This document shows, piece by piece, positions 44,471-53,753 of a DNA stretch of 64,000 bases. Below the pieces are notes generated by a model. It worked only from the letters and a program-made list of their open reading frames with translations. It was not told the origin of the DNA and did no database searches. Source of the stretch: Desulfothermus sp964427155 (GTDB taxonomy: Bacteria > Desulfobacterota > Desulfovibrionia > Desulfovibrionales > Desulfothermaceae); contig CAYRSC010000012.1 in the NCBI GenBank assembly GCA_964427155.1, forward strand, positions 1 through 64,000. Direction: 5' to 3'. Made by a program: the position numbers and the translations under genes. Every line of letters starts with the position of its first letter. Within the stretch, counting starts at the first letter, position 1.

Positions 44471-45355
44471 CTATTTTTTTATATTCTTTTGATATACAAC
44501 TCCACCTGGTTTCAATACGGATTTAAATATCTTGGTTATCCTGTGGATGCTTTCTGAGTATCCCAGGAAGAGATAACCGTCATCCAGCAGATTATTATAA
44601 AAATGGTTTAAGACCTTTTTTTTCATCTCATCGTCAAAATATATAATTACATTTCTACAAAATATGATGTCAGAACGGGGGATCTTTTTCACTGCCACAT
44701 CGTCATTTAGGTTTAATAGTCCAAAGGATACCAATTTTTGCACCTTTGGATGGATCCTGTATCCCCTGGCCTCTTTTATAAAATACTTCTGGATGATATT
44801 GGGTGGAGTAGTCCTCAGGGTATGCTCATTATAGAGTCCCATCTTTGCCTTGGACAGGACCAGGGGGGATATGTCGTTGGCAGTTATTTTTATATCCCAC
44901 CCTATAATGGAGACCTTGAGTACCTCGTGAAGGATAATGGCCAGGGTATATGGCTCCTCTCCTGAGGAACACCCTGCTGACCATATCCTCAGCACCTTCT
45001 TCCCTGTCTTTTTTCTTTTTTCCAGAATTTCAGGAAGTATTGAGTTCTTAAAGAGGGTAAGCTGTTTTATATCTCTAAAGAAGCTTGTTTCATTTATGGT
45101 GATGAGCTCACATAATTTTTTAAATTCCCTCTCTTTTTGGGGAGAAAACTTCAGGTATTTTATATAATCTGAAAAGGATTTTAACTTTAGCTCATTGAGT
45201 CGCTGTCCTAGTTTGTTCTCCACCAGGTATTTTCGTCTAAGAGGGATGGAAATCCCCGTCTTTTCATAGATAAAATCCCTTAGTTCCTGAAATTCCTTAT
45301 CCGTAATCTTGGGAGTCTTTCTCAGTGTAAGTTTTGCCAAAGAGAGATTTGACAT
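44471..45355 (-). CDS. cheR: Chemotaxis protein methyltransferase CheR
   Basis: This 294-residue SAM methyltransferase modifies glutamates of chemoreceptors. An N-terminal helical domain (about 20-90) is followed by the methyltransferase with RIWSAGCSSGEEPYTLAI and DIIFCRNVIIYF. No receptor, CheA, CheW or CheB gene is nearby. With the HDOD protein and CheX this forms an orphan chemosensory-like group. Confidence 0.92.
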   Translation of the reverse strand: MSNLSLAKLTLRKTPKITDKEFQELRDFIYEKTGISIPLRRKYLVENKLGQRLNELKLKSFSDYIKYLKFSPQKEREFKKLCELITINETSFFRDIKQLTLFKNSILPEILEKRKKTGKKVLRIWSAGCSSGEEPYTLAIILHEVLKVSIIGWDIKITANDISPLVLSKAKMGLYNEHTLRTTPPNIIQKYFIKEARGYRIHPKVQKLVSFGLLNLNDDVAVKKIPRSDIIFCRNVIIYFDDEMKKKVLNHFYNNLLDDGYLFLGYSESIHRITKIFKSVLKPGGVVYQKNIKK

Positions 45356-45590
45356 GGTGTTTAACCCGCCTCCTTAATAGATTGGGTCCTTTTAAATCTA
45401 ACCCTACCTCAATTTAAAGTTTTTTTTGAGAAAATCAAGGATAATCTCTATCCCTTCCAAAGGAGTATAGCTTAAAAATAAGGTAGTGTAAAATTTTTGT
45501 CCATCCCTGTATTTTTTGAAGATACCTGCATTGCTGTAGGAGAAGGATTGTGATAAGGGGAGGGGAAAGACCTTTTCAAGGAGGGTGATT

Positions 45591-46643
45591 ATGATAAGAT
45601 TTAAGAAATGGAGAGAGGAGGCGGTGTTTCATAATCCCCTGGAGGGGTTTCGTCTTATACCCATCCCCCTTGAGATAAGGCAAGATCCCCTCACAGGTTA
45701 TAGGAGCGTGATAAACAGATTTCTGATAAATAAGCAGAAACTACTCTTCCCTGATACAGATTATGATTATCTGGAGGAGATAGGAAGACGTTCAGAGAAA
45801 AGGTGTTTTATGTGTGATGGCAAATGGGAGAAGATGACCCCTTACTACCCAGAGGATTTTTTGCCTGAGAGACGAATTTCCAGGGGGGAGGCCCTTTTGT
45901 TTCCCAACCTCTATCCCCTTTCTCGATTCCATGCAGTGGTAAGGTTGGGGAAAAAACACTTTAGAAAGTTAAATGAACTCTCTCCAGATATCCTGGCGGA
46001 CGGATTAAAGCTGGCAAGAGAGTTTTTGCTCTCCTCCTATAATAAGGATCCACGATACATCTATCCCACTATAAATGCCAACTTTATGTTTCCTGCAGGG
46101 GCAAGTGCCACACATCCCCATTTTCAGATAATGAATTTTTTTATCCCTTCTACCTATCATGGCCTTTTATTAGAGTGTAGTAAGAAGTATTTTGAAGAGA
46201 CAGGCACATGCTATTTTGAGGAACTGGTAAAAGTGGAGAAACACAGTAAGAGATGGATCAGGGACCTGGGAAGAGGGGTATGGATAGCCGCATACTCACC
46301 TATGGGTCGCAATGAGGTCCAGGTGATATGGCCATCTATTCAAAATATCTCTCAACTTACTGAACATGACCTTGAGGACCTGGCCACAGGTCTCTCTGAT
46401 CTGTTTGCCTTTTCCCATGAGCAAAAGATCTCCACCTATAATTTTTCACTCTTCAGCGGTCCTCTGGACAGAGATACCCCTTATTTTTCCTGTATAATGA
46501 AGATAGTTAATCGCCAGAATGTGGTTCCCCACCACCGCACAGACGACTATTTCTTTCAGAAACTCTTAAAAAATGAACTTTCAGCACTTCCTCCAGAGGA
46601 ACTTTCACGACTTATTAGGGAATTTATTGAGAGAGGGGTGTAG
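45591..46643 (+). CDS. GalT-like nucleotidyltransferase of the HIT superfamily
   Basis: This 350-residue protein is related to galactose-1-phosphate uridylyltransferase. CFMC near residue 75 resembles the zinc Cys pair, NLYPLSRFHAVVR the core, and ATHPHFQIM contains the His-Pro-His-x-Gln catalytic signature. The rest diverges from GalT, so the sugar phosphate or nucleotide may differ. AAGGAGGG five bases before this ATG supports the start over the GTG two codons earlier. No sugar-pathway gene adjoins it. It is followed by a large hairpin. Confidence 0.72.
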   Translation: MIRFKKWREEAVFHNPLEGFRLIPIPLEIRQDPLTGYRSVINRFLINKQKLLFPDTDYDYLEEIGRRSEKRCFMCDGKWEKMTPYYPEDFLPERRISRGEALLFPNLYPLSRFHAVVRLGKKHFRKLNELSPDILADGLKLAREFLLSSYNKDPRYIYPTINANFMFPAGASATHPHFQIMNFFIPSTYHGLLLECSKKYFEETGTCYFEELVKVEKHSKRWIRDLGRGVWIAAYSPMGRNEVQVIWPSIQNISQLTEHDLEDLATGLSDLFAFSHEQKISTYNFSLFSGPLDRDTPYFSCIMKIVNRQNVVPHHRTDDYFFQKLLKNELSALPPEELSRLIREFIERGV

Positions 46644-46654
46644 AGAGGTTAGAG

Positions 46655-46728
46655 AAAAAGGTGTCAGGTCTCGGGGCGTTATCCTTCTTCTCCCCCTCCT
46701 TAAAGGGCCCCAGCCCCGACACCTTTTT
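46655..46728. repeat. Composite hairpin, REP-like, probable bidirectional terminator
   Basis: AAAAAGGTGT pairs with ACACCTTTTT and CGGGGC with GCCCCG, giving 16 base pairs interrupted by a 7-base bulge, CAGGTCT, on one side and a 35-base loop. It ends in T on one strand and starts in A, so it could terminate both converging genes. GTGTCAGGTCT resembles cores of REP elements linked to Y1 transposases. Confidence 0.6.
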
Positions 46729-46789
46729 ATAGGTGAGCAGGCGCCCAGACACCATCTCCCCCTATCTATCCAGGCGCCTCCTCTTTTGG

Positions 46790-47374
46790 CTATTTAATCC
46801 AGGGTTTTCCCACAGGCAGGTTAATACCCACATCTGCGAATATTACATGGGCCATTAAGTACCACGCGAGGCCTGCGCACACTATCAGGTCCCAGGCGGC
46901 AAAGGTTCCCATGGCCTTGGAACCTGCGAGCTCCTTCATATCCAGCCCTATAAATCCAATCAGAAGTGTGAGGAAGATAAGGGCCAGTACGCTATGGTGT
47001 TTCATGGACGCAATGAGCATAATGGCAGTATAGATGGTCCACACTACGAGAAACCACCCAAGGCCAGTACCCGTGAGTTTGAGGACAGGAAATGCCTTCG
47101 CAAAACTGGGACTGGTGCCTGCAATTACATATCCGCATAGGGCAATCCAGAACGCCCCGTAAGAGGTAAAGGCACTGAAACCAAAATTGTTTCCCGTCTT
47201 AAATTCTAGAAACCCCGCTATAAGTTGTGCTGTCCCCCCATATACGATCCCAAGCCATAGCACAGGACCTATCCCCACCCAGCCAAGATTGTGGGCCTGA
47301 AGAATAAAGGTGGTCATGGCAAAGCCACCCAGTCCAATAGCCGCAGGATTACACATTTTTGCATTTTCACTCAT
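46790..47374 (-). CDS. satP: Acetate/succinate transporter (SatP/YaaH family)
   Basis: This 194-residue inner-membrane protein has six helices and the family start NPAAIGLGGFAMTTFIL. It imports acetate with protons. It lies 37 bases downstream of acs, so acetate uptake and activation are expressed together. A large hairpin lies just past its stop. Confidence 0.92.
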   Translation of the reverse strand: MSENAKMCNPAAIGLGGFAMTTFILQAHNLGWVGIGPVLWLGIVYGGTAQLIAGFLEFKTGNNFGFSAFTSYGAFWIALCGYVIAGTSPSFAKAFPVLKLTGTGLGWFLVVWTIYTAIMLIASMKHHSVLALIFLTLLIGFIGLDMKELAGSKAMGTFAAWDLIVCAGLAWYLMAHVIFADVGINLPVGKPWIK

Positions 47375-47411
47375 ATTTCCCCCTCCTTAAAAAGTTAATT
47401 ATAATAAAACC

Positions 47412-49436
47412 TTAATCCCCTTGAACCATCTTTCTTATCTCCTCAACAATGTGAGGATTGGAGAGCGTGGTGATATCTCCCAGGTCTTTTTTCTGGTTGG
47501 AGATGGCAGCCAGTATCCTTCTCATTATCTTTCCTGACCTGGTCTTTGGCATATCAGGAACTATAAATACCTTTGCTGGTTTTGCTATCTTTCCAACAAT
47601 GTCTGAAACTGCATCAGTTACTTTTTTGGCAATCTCATCAGATGGGTCATATCCAGGTTTTAGGGAGATATAGAGATGGGGAACAGTCCCTTTTATCTCG
47701 TCATATACGGCTACCACTGCGGCCTCTGCCACCTCTTCCACTGTAAGGGCCGCTGATTCAATCTCCTTGGTGCCCAGACGATGTCCTGCCACATTTATCA
47801 CATCATCCACCCTTCCAAGTATCCTCACATATCCATCCTGGGCTATGACTGCGGCGTCTCCTGCCATATATGGCCAATCCCTCCAGTCCTTGCTCTCGGG
47901 GTTTTTACAGTATTTTGCATAATAGGTGTTTACATAGCGTTCTCTATTCTTCCAGATGGTCTGCATAAGTCCTGGCCAGGGGTTTTTGATGCAGATATTA
48001 CCTGCCCTCCCACTTCCAGGGGGGATCTCATTGCCTTCGTCATCCAGTATTACTGGATGGATCCCTGGAACCCCTGGGCCTGCACTTCCAGGCTTCATTG
48101 GTTTTAAGGCAGGCATGGTGGAGCACACAAATCCACCTGTTTCTGTTTGCCACCACGTATCCACAATTACCGCCTGTTCCTTACCAATCACCCTATAATA
48201 CCATCTCCACACTTCTGGCTCAATGGGTTCTCCCACAGTGGTCATGTGTTTGAACTTGTGGTTATATTTGAGGGGTAGGTCGCCCCCTGCCTTTCTCAGT
48301 GCCCTAATAGCAGTGGGAGAGGTGTGGAATATATTCACCCCTAATTCCTCTGCTATCCTCCAGGGCCTTCCTGGATCGGGATATGTGGGTGTACCCTCAT
48401 ACACCACGGTGGACGCCGCCAGGGCCAGTGGTCCGTATACTATAAAGGAATGTCCTGTTATCCAGCCAATGTCTGCCATACACCAATATACGTCCTCTGG
48501 ATGTATATCCTGTATCATCTTAGACATCCAGGTTACATAGGCGAGATATCCTCCAATGGAGTGTTGCACCCCTTTGGGCTTCCCTGTGGAACCACTTGTG
48601 TACATGAGAAATAGGATCCCGTCAGCTGGCATTGACGTGGGAGGTACCTCTTTATGATAATAGTCCTTTATTACCTCGTTTATGATATAGTCCCGCCCTT
48701 CAACCAGTGGGGTGGGAGAGGAATATTTCCCTGGATATCTTTGCCAGATAAGGACCTTTTTTACCTTCTGACCACCTTCTTCCGCAGTCTTTACTGCCTC
48801 GTCTGCCTTTACCTTGTGGTCTAAAAGGGTCCCGGAACGATAATAAGAATCCATGGTAATGAGATATTCACTCTCAGAATCCACTATTCTGTCTCCACAT
48901 GCCTTTCCGCTGAATCCAGCAAATACCTGAGAATGAATAACTCCCAACCTGGCACACGCCAGCATGGTGATGGGCAGTTCCGGGGTCATTGGGAGGTGGA
49001 GGGTAACCCTATCACCTGCCTTGAGACCACAGAAGTCCTTCAGAAGTGCGGCCATCTCATTTACCCTTCTCCAGAGCTCCTGATAGGTAATCTTTTGTAT
49101 CCTCTCTTCTTCTGGTTCTGGTACAAAATAGATGGCTACCTTGTTTTTGTACTTCTCAAGATGTCTATCCACACAGTTGTAACACGCATTTAGTCTTCCG
49201 CCCACAAACCACTTCCAGCAGGGGGCGTCAGATGTATCCAATGTAGTGTGCCAGTATTTATCCCAGTCCAGAAGTTCCGCCATTTCCCGGAAACACTCAG
49301 GAAAATTTTCTAGACTAAAGCGATCATATACAGATGGATCACTACAATTTGCCTGGCCAATGAATGCAGGTGACGGATAATAATACTCCTCTTCCTGCCA
49401 CCTTACCTCATAATGTTTTACCTGTTGTTCTCCCAT
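47412..49436 (-). CDS. acs: Acetyl-CoA synthetase (AMP-forming)
   Basis: This 674-residue adenylate-forming enzyme turns acetate, ATP and CoA into acetyl-CoA. MYTSGSTGKPKGV is the P-loop-like motif, DTWWQTETG the A5 core, and PKTRSGKIMRR holds Lys636, the residue that acetyltransferases of the Pat type modify. The divergent gene across 197 bases encodes such a Pat protein. A promoter with TTGACA and TATAAT (19-base spacer) precedes it. Confidence 0.96.
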   Translation of the reverse strand: MGEQQVKHYEVRWQEEEYYYPSPAFIGQANCSDPSVYDRFSLENFPECFREMAELLDWDKYWHTTLDTSDAPCWKWFVGGRLNACYNCVDRHLEKYKNKVAIYFVPEPEEERIQKITYQELWRRVNEMAALLKDFCGLKAGDRVTLHLPMTPELPITMLACARLGVIHSQVFAGFSGKACGDRIVDSESEYLITMDSYYRSGTLLDHKVKADEAVKTAEEGGQKVKKVLIWQRYPGKYSSPTPLVEGRDYIINEVIKDYYHKEVPPTSMPADGILFLMYTSGSTGKPKGVQHSIGGYLAYVTWMSKMIQDIHPEDVYWCMADIGWITGHSFIVYGPLALAASTVVYEGTPTYPDPGRPWRIAEELGVNIFHTSPTAIRALRKAGGDLPLKYNHKFKHMTTVGEPIEPEVWRWYYRVIGKEQAVIVDTWWQTETGGFVCSTMPALKPMKPGSAGPGVPGIHPVILDDEGNEIPPGSGRAGNICIKNPWPGLMQTIWKNRERYVNTYYAKYCKNPESKDWRDWPYMAGDAAVIAQDGYVRILGRVDDVINVAGHRLGTKEIESAALTVEEVAEAAVVAVYDEIKGTVPHLYISLKPGYDPSDEIAKKVTDAVSDIVGKIAKPAKVFIVPDMPKTRSGKIMRRILAAISNQKKDLGDITTLSNPHIVEEIRKMVQGD

Positions 49437-49497
49437 CTCTCCCTCCTTACTTAAGGTTTAAAGGAAAAAACACGCATCATACTATAATATGGTATTT

Positions 49498-49528
49498 ATT
49501 ATATGCAAAAACCTCTTCTTTTTGTCAA
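49498..49528 (-). promoter_or_regulatory. Promoter of acs-satP
   Basis: On the minus strand TTGACA (49528-49523) and TATAAT (49503-49498) are 19 bases apart, a slightly long spacing. They lie about 62-92 bases upstream of the acs start. Confidence 0.55.
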
Positions 49529-49633
49529 CTCATTTTTTTGGCCTTTAGAAACATATTATTGATTCTTTTTTTTAATTAAAGTAGAAGATAAAGAGGAAAA
49601 AACCCCTGAACCTCAAGGAAGGAGAAACCTTTT

Positions 49634-52330
49634 ATGAGTCTTAAAGACCTTGATACCCTCTTTCGTCCCAGGTCAATAGCGGTGATAGGGGCATCAAACA
49701 GACCAAAGAGTATAGGATATGTGGTGATGCGGAATTTATTGAATGGAGGATTTGCTGGCCCCATTCTCCCCATAAATCCTAAATATAAGGCAGTAGCCGG
49801 TGTCCTTGCTTATTCTGATCTGGAGGGTCTTCCCCTATGCCCTGATCTGGCCATTGTGTGTACCCCTCCAAAATTTATCCCGGAATATCTTAAACAACTG
49901 GGTGAGATAGGGGGGAAGACCGCTCTTATCATGAGCACTGATCTGGATAAGATATATCACCAGGGACATAGTCTTGAGGAGATGTGTCTTAATATTGCCA
50001 GAAAACACCACCTTCGCATCCTGGGACCAAACTGTCTGGGCATAGTAATCCCTCGGATAGGCATAAACGCCAGTTTTGGGGTCTCTGATATTCCCGCGGG
50101 ACAAATTGCCTTTATTTCCCAATCTGATTCCCTTGCCATGGCTGTTCTGGATTGGGCACACGCCAAGGGTATAGGTTTTTCTACATTTTTATCTCTGGGG
50201 GACTCCTGTGACATAAACTTTGATGAGATCATAGATTATCTTGCAGGGGACCCTTACACCTCTTCCATCCTCCTCTATATAGAGCATATAAAAAATCCCC
50301 GCAAATTTATTTCTGCCGCGCGTTCTGCCTCCAGAAATAAGCCTTTGGTGGTGATAAAAAGTGCTTCAGAAGACCCCCTGGAATCAGTTATAGCCCTGGA
50401 GGGGGGAATAGGTATAGACCTGGACAAGATATATGATGCCCTCTTTAGACGTTCTGGTATGCTGAGGGTCTTTGATGTGGCAGAACTCTTTGATGCAGTG
50501 GAGACCCTTGCCCGTTCCAAGCCCCTTAGGGGGGATAGATTGGCCATATTGAGCAATGGAGGAGGACCTGCCCTTATAGCCAAGACCAAATTACTGGCCG
50601 AAGGGGGAACTTTGGCATCATTGTCCCAGGAGACATTGCAGGCCCTCAAGGGAGAGATAGGGGAGAATTTTTTTGGAGAAAATCCCATTCGCATAATAGA
50701 TCATGCCCCAAGTGACATATATTCAAGCGCCTTAAATATCCTTTTAAAGGATAAGAACGTGGATGCAGTGATGGTTATTCATGTGCCCTCTGCCTTTACT
50801 TCCAGTCGGGATATCGCAGGTGCCATTGTGAATACCATTGGTCAGAGCCGAAAAAACGTCTTTACTGTCTGGTTAGGGGAGGAATCTCCCAGAGAGGCAA
50901 GGCGTATATTTGCCCTCTCTGGTATCCCCACCTACGAGACCCCGGACCAGGCAGTAAGGATATTTATGGATCTGGTGAAGTTTAGACGAAATCAGGAACT
51001 CTTGATGGAGACACCTGACTCTGTACCCAAGGAGTTTATCCCCAATCCTGATCCCGCCAAACAGATAGTGAAAAATGCCCTTAAGGAGGGAAGAGACACC
51101 CTGACGCTCCCAGAGATAAAGGAGATACTTTCTCTCTATTCCATTGACGTGGTGGAGACACGGTTGGTGGAGAGTGCAGAGGAGGCCGCACTGGTGGCAA
51201 AGGAGATAGGCTATCCTGTGTGTTTGAAGATAGCCTCTCCTGATATAGAGAATAAGCAGGTGATAGGGGCAGTGGCCTGGGACCTTGAGAGTGAGGAAGA
51301 GATAAAGAAGGCGGCCCAGGCCATCCTGGGCAGGGTGATAAAGGCAAGGCCAGAGGCCCAGATTGATGGTTTTCTGGTCCAGAAGATGTCCAGGCGACCA
51401 GATGCATTTGAATTGTTTCTGGGGGTATATGACCATAAGATATTCGGTCCTGTTATTATCTTTGGACAGGGAGGGATTGCCGGAAATATAAGTAAGGACT
51501 TTGCAGTGGGATTCCCCCCTTTAAATATGACACTTGCCAAAGAGGTTATCCAGCATACCCAGATATATAAAATGTTGAAGGGAGATATGGGAGTGGCTGG
51601 GGTGGATATGGATGCCCTTCGTCTTACCCTGGTGCAGATCTCCCAGCTTATAATAGATATTCCTCAGATAACCGAGATCTCTATTAACCCCTTGCTGGCT
51701 GACAGAGGAGGGACCCTAGCTATTGAGGCCAATATAAAGATAGCAGATACAAACCTTACTGGTGCGGCTCGTCTGGCCATCAGACCCTACCCTGAATACC
51801 TGGAGGAGTATATCTCCCTTCCCTCAGGACTCAATGTGCTCATAAGGCCCATTAGACCAGAGGATGAAAAACAACACCTGCGTTTTATGGAAAAATTATC
51901 CGAATATGATCTGAGGATGCGTTTTTTTGGTTTTGTGCATCACTTTACACATTCCCAGATGGCCCATCTTACCCAGATAGACTACGATAGAGAAATGGCC
52001 TTTATCGCCATTAATCTCACAAAGGGAGAGGATGAGAATGAGACCATTGGAGAGGTAAGGGCCTATTTTGATCCGGATAATACCTCTGCAGAATTTGCCA
52101 TTGTGGTGAGGACAGATTTGAAGATGAAGGGGCTTGGGACCATCCTTCTGGATAAGATGATAAGATACTGCAAGATGAGGGGAGTAAAAGAGCTCATGGC
52201 CTACACCCTTCGGGACAACAAGGCCATGCAGGCCCTTGCCCGGAAATTGGGATTTTCCATAAAGACGGACAAAAATGATCCAGAGACCATTATCTTAACC
52301 CTTGATATTGAATCCCTTCCCAGGGAATAG
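49634..52330 (+). CDS. Pat-type protein acetyltransferase (pseudo-ligase plus GNAT)
   Basis: This 898-residue protein combines an NDP-forming acyl-CoA synthetase-like region (about 1-700) with a C-terminal GNAT acetyltransferase (about 730-890) carrying LKMKGLGTILLDKM. In true ligases the catalytic His lies in SHTGALAG; here the region reads VIALEGGIG and has no His, so the ligase half is probably a regulatory pseudo-enzyme. This is the layout of Pat/PatZ, which acetylate and silence Acs. acs is divergent next door, so the pairing fits. The deacetylase is not in the window. Confidence 0.88.
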   Translation: MSLKDLDTLFRPRSIAVIGASNRPKSIGYVVMRNLLNGGFAGPILPINPKYKAVAGVLAYSDLEGLPLCPDLAIVCTPPKFIPEYLKQLGEIGGKTALIMSTDLDKIYHQGHSLEEMCLNIARKHHLRILGPNCLGIVIPRIGINASFGVSDIPAGQIAFISQSDSLAMAVLDWAHAKGIGFSTFLSLGDSCDINFDEIIDYLAGDPYTSSILLYIEHIKNPRKFISAARSASRNKPLVVIKSASEDPLESVIALEGGIGIDLDKIYDALFRRSGMLRVFDVAELFDAVETLARSKPLRGDRLAILSNGGGPALIAKTKLLAEGGTLASLSQETLQALKGEIGENFFGENPIRIIDHAPSDIYSSALNILLKDKNVDAVMVIHVPSAFTSSRDIAGAIVNTIGQSRKNVFTVWLGEESPREARRIFALSGIPTYETPDQAVRIFMDLVKFRRNQELLMETPDSVPKEFIPNPDPAKQIVKNALKEGRDTLTLPEIKEILSLYSIDVVETRLVESAEEAALVAKEIGYPVCLKIASPDIENKQVIGAVAWDLESEEEIKKAAQAILGRVIKARPEAQIDGFLVQKMSRRPDAFELFLGVYDHKIFGPVIIFGQGGIAGNISKDFAVGFPPLNMTLAKEVIQHTQIYKMLKGDMGVAGVDMDALRLTLVQISQLIIDIPQITEISINPLLADRGGTLAIEANIKIADTNLTGAARLAIRPYPEYLEEYISLPSGLNVLIRPIRPEDEKQHLRFMEKLSEYDLRMRFFGFVHHFTHSQMAHLTQIDYDREMAFIAINLTKGEDENETIGEVRAYFDPDNTSAEFAIVVRTDLKMKGLGTILLDKMIRYCKMRGVKELMAYTLRDNKAMQALARKLGFSIKTDKNDPETIILTLDIESLPRE

Positions 52331-52348
52331 GAGGAAAGTTAATCAGTT

Positions 52349-53740
52349 ATGAGAGACTTAAGGATAAAGATCCTCCTTTTCACCTCTACGGCCACTGTGT
52401 TTTTGATATTACACCTCATTGGATATGTATATAATATAAATGTCTTTAAGGAACAGTTAAGGGTACTTGAAAAGTCCCACGATTTTATGGAAGACGTACT
52501 GGAACTCAGAAGGTATGAGAAGAACTTTGTCTTTAAGATTGACCCCAATGACCTAAATGAGGTCTTGAGTTATATTTCTCGTATCAAGGGGGATGTTCGT
52601 GCCATCTCTTCCAGTGAAGTAGGGGAGGAATATGCAAAAGAACTTGAGCAGTTTGAGAGGGACCTGGTAACCTATGAGGATCTCATAAACCAGGCCAAAA
52701 AGCACAAAAAGGTACCTTTAGAGAAGATACGCATATATGGACATCGCATATTAAAGTTTGCAGAAAAGGTCCTAGAGCTGAATAAACAATATGTAAACAG
52801 GACGCTGAATCACATCCTCTTTGTCCCCTCCATTGTAATGTTTCTATTCGGGGGGACCCTTATCATCTTTTTACTCTTTTTGACCCATACCATACTTCGT
52901 CAGATCTCCTTTATTCAAGAGACCACTCAGCGTATTGCCCAGGGGGATTTTAGCTATATATCGTCAGATGAAGCAAAATCAAGCTCCTTTGAGATAATAA
53001 TAAGGGCCTTTAATCGTATGATAAGAGAACTTGAGTCCAGACAGCATGATCTCCTTCAGGCCAAGAAACTGGCCTCAGTGGGTACACTGGTCTCAGGGAT
53101 TGCCCATGAATTGAACAATCCATTAAATAATATTTCTCTCACAGCAGAATCCATGCTGGAGGAGCTGGAAGAGTTATCTGAGGCAGAACTAAAGGATATG
53201 TTAAAGGATATCCTAGCAGAGGCCCGCAGGGCCAGTGGAGTGGTAAAGAATCTCCTGGATTTTTCTCGCAGAAGGAGTTCAGAGGTAAATGAGCTCATTG
53301 ATATTGGAGAGGTAATAGAGTCCACCCTTAAGCTGGTAAAAAACCAGCTCATGATCTCTGATGTCCAGCTTATAAAGAAGATACCAGAGGGTCTTCCCCT
53401 CATAAGGGGCAATACTGATAATCTAAAACAGGTGTTTATTAACTTGTTTCTAAACGCCATCCAGGCCATGCCAGAGGGGGGATATCTCAAGATAATAGCA
53501 GAAGAGGACAAAAGGGGATATGTGGTGATCCATGTGGAAGATAGCGGAGTGGGTATGCCTCCAGATGTAATGGAGCGCATCTTTGATCCCTTTTTTTCCA
53601 CAAAACCAGTGGGTAAGGGTACGGGATTGGGCCTTTCCATTGTATATGGGATAGTGAAAAAACATGGAGGGTATATAGAGGTAAAGAGCAAACAGGGGGA
53701 GGGAACCACCTTTACCATATTTTTACCTGTGGCCAGGTAG
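52349..53740 (+). CDS. Membrane sensor histidine kinase
   Basis: This 463-residue kinase has one helix at about 7-29, an extracytoplasmic helical sensor (30-155), a second helix (156-180), HAMP (about 180-232), HisKA with phospho-His253 in SGIAHELNNPLN, and a HATPase with NLFLNAIQAMPEGG, DSGVGM and GTGLGLSI. It is the NtrB-like partner of the sigma-54 activator that follows. It starts 18 bases after the Pat gene. Confidence 0.93.
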   Translation: MRDLRIKILLFTSTATVFLILHLIGYVYNINVFKEQLRVLEKSHDFMEDVLELRRYEKNFVFKIDPNDLNEVLSYISRIKGDVRAISSSEVGEEYAKELEQFERDLVTYEDLINQAKKHKKVPLEKIRIYGHRILKFAEKVLELNKQYVNRTLNHILFVPSIVMFLFGGTLIIFLLFLTHTILRQISFIQETTQRIAQGDFSYISSDEAKSSSFEIIIRAFNRMIRELESRQHDLLQAKKLASVGTLVSGIAHELNNPLNNISLTAESMLEELEELSEAELKDMLKDILAEARRASGVVKNLLDFSRRRSSEVNELIDIGEVIESTLKLVKNQLMISDVQLIKKIPEGLPLIRGNTDNLKQVFINLFLNAIQAMPEGGYLKIIAEEDKRGYVVIHVEDSGVGMPPDVMERIFDPFFSTKPVGKGTGLGLSIVYGIVKKHGGYIEVKSKQGEGTTFTIFLPVAR

Positions 53741-53753
53741 TGTTTTTTTGATC

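Noticed and set aside
53056..53718. Minus-strand 220-residue frame opposite the histidine kinase
   Set aside because: Antisense shadow of conserved kinase codons.
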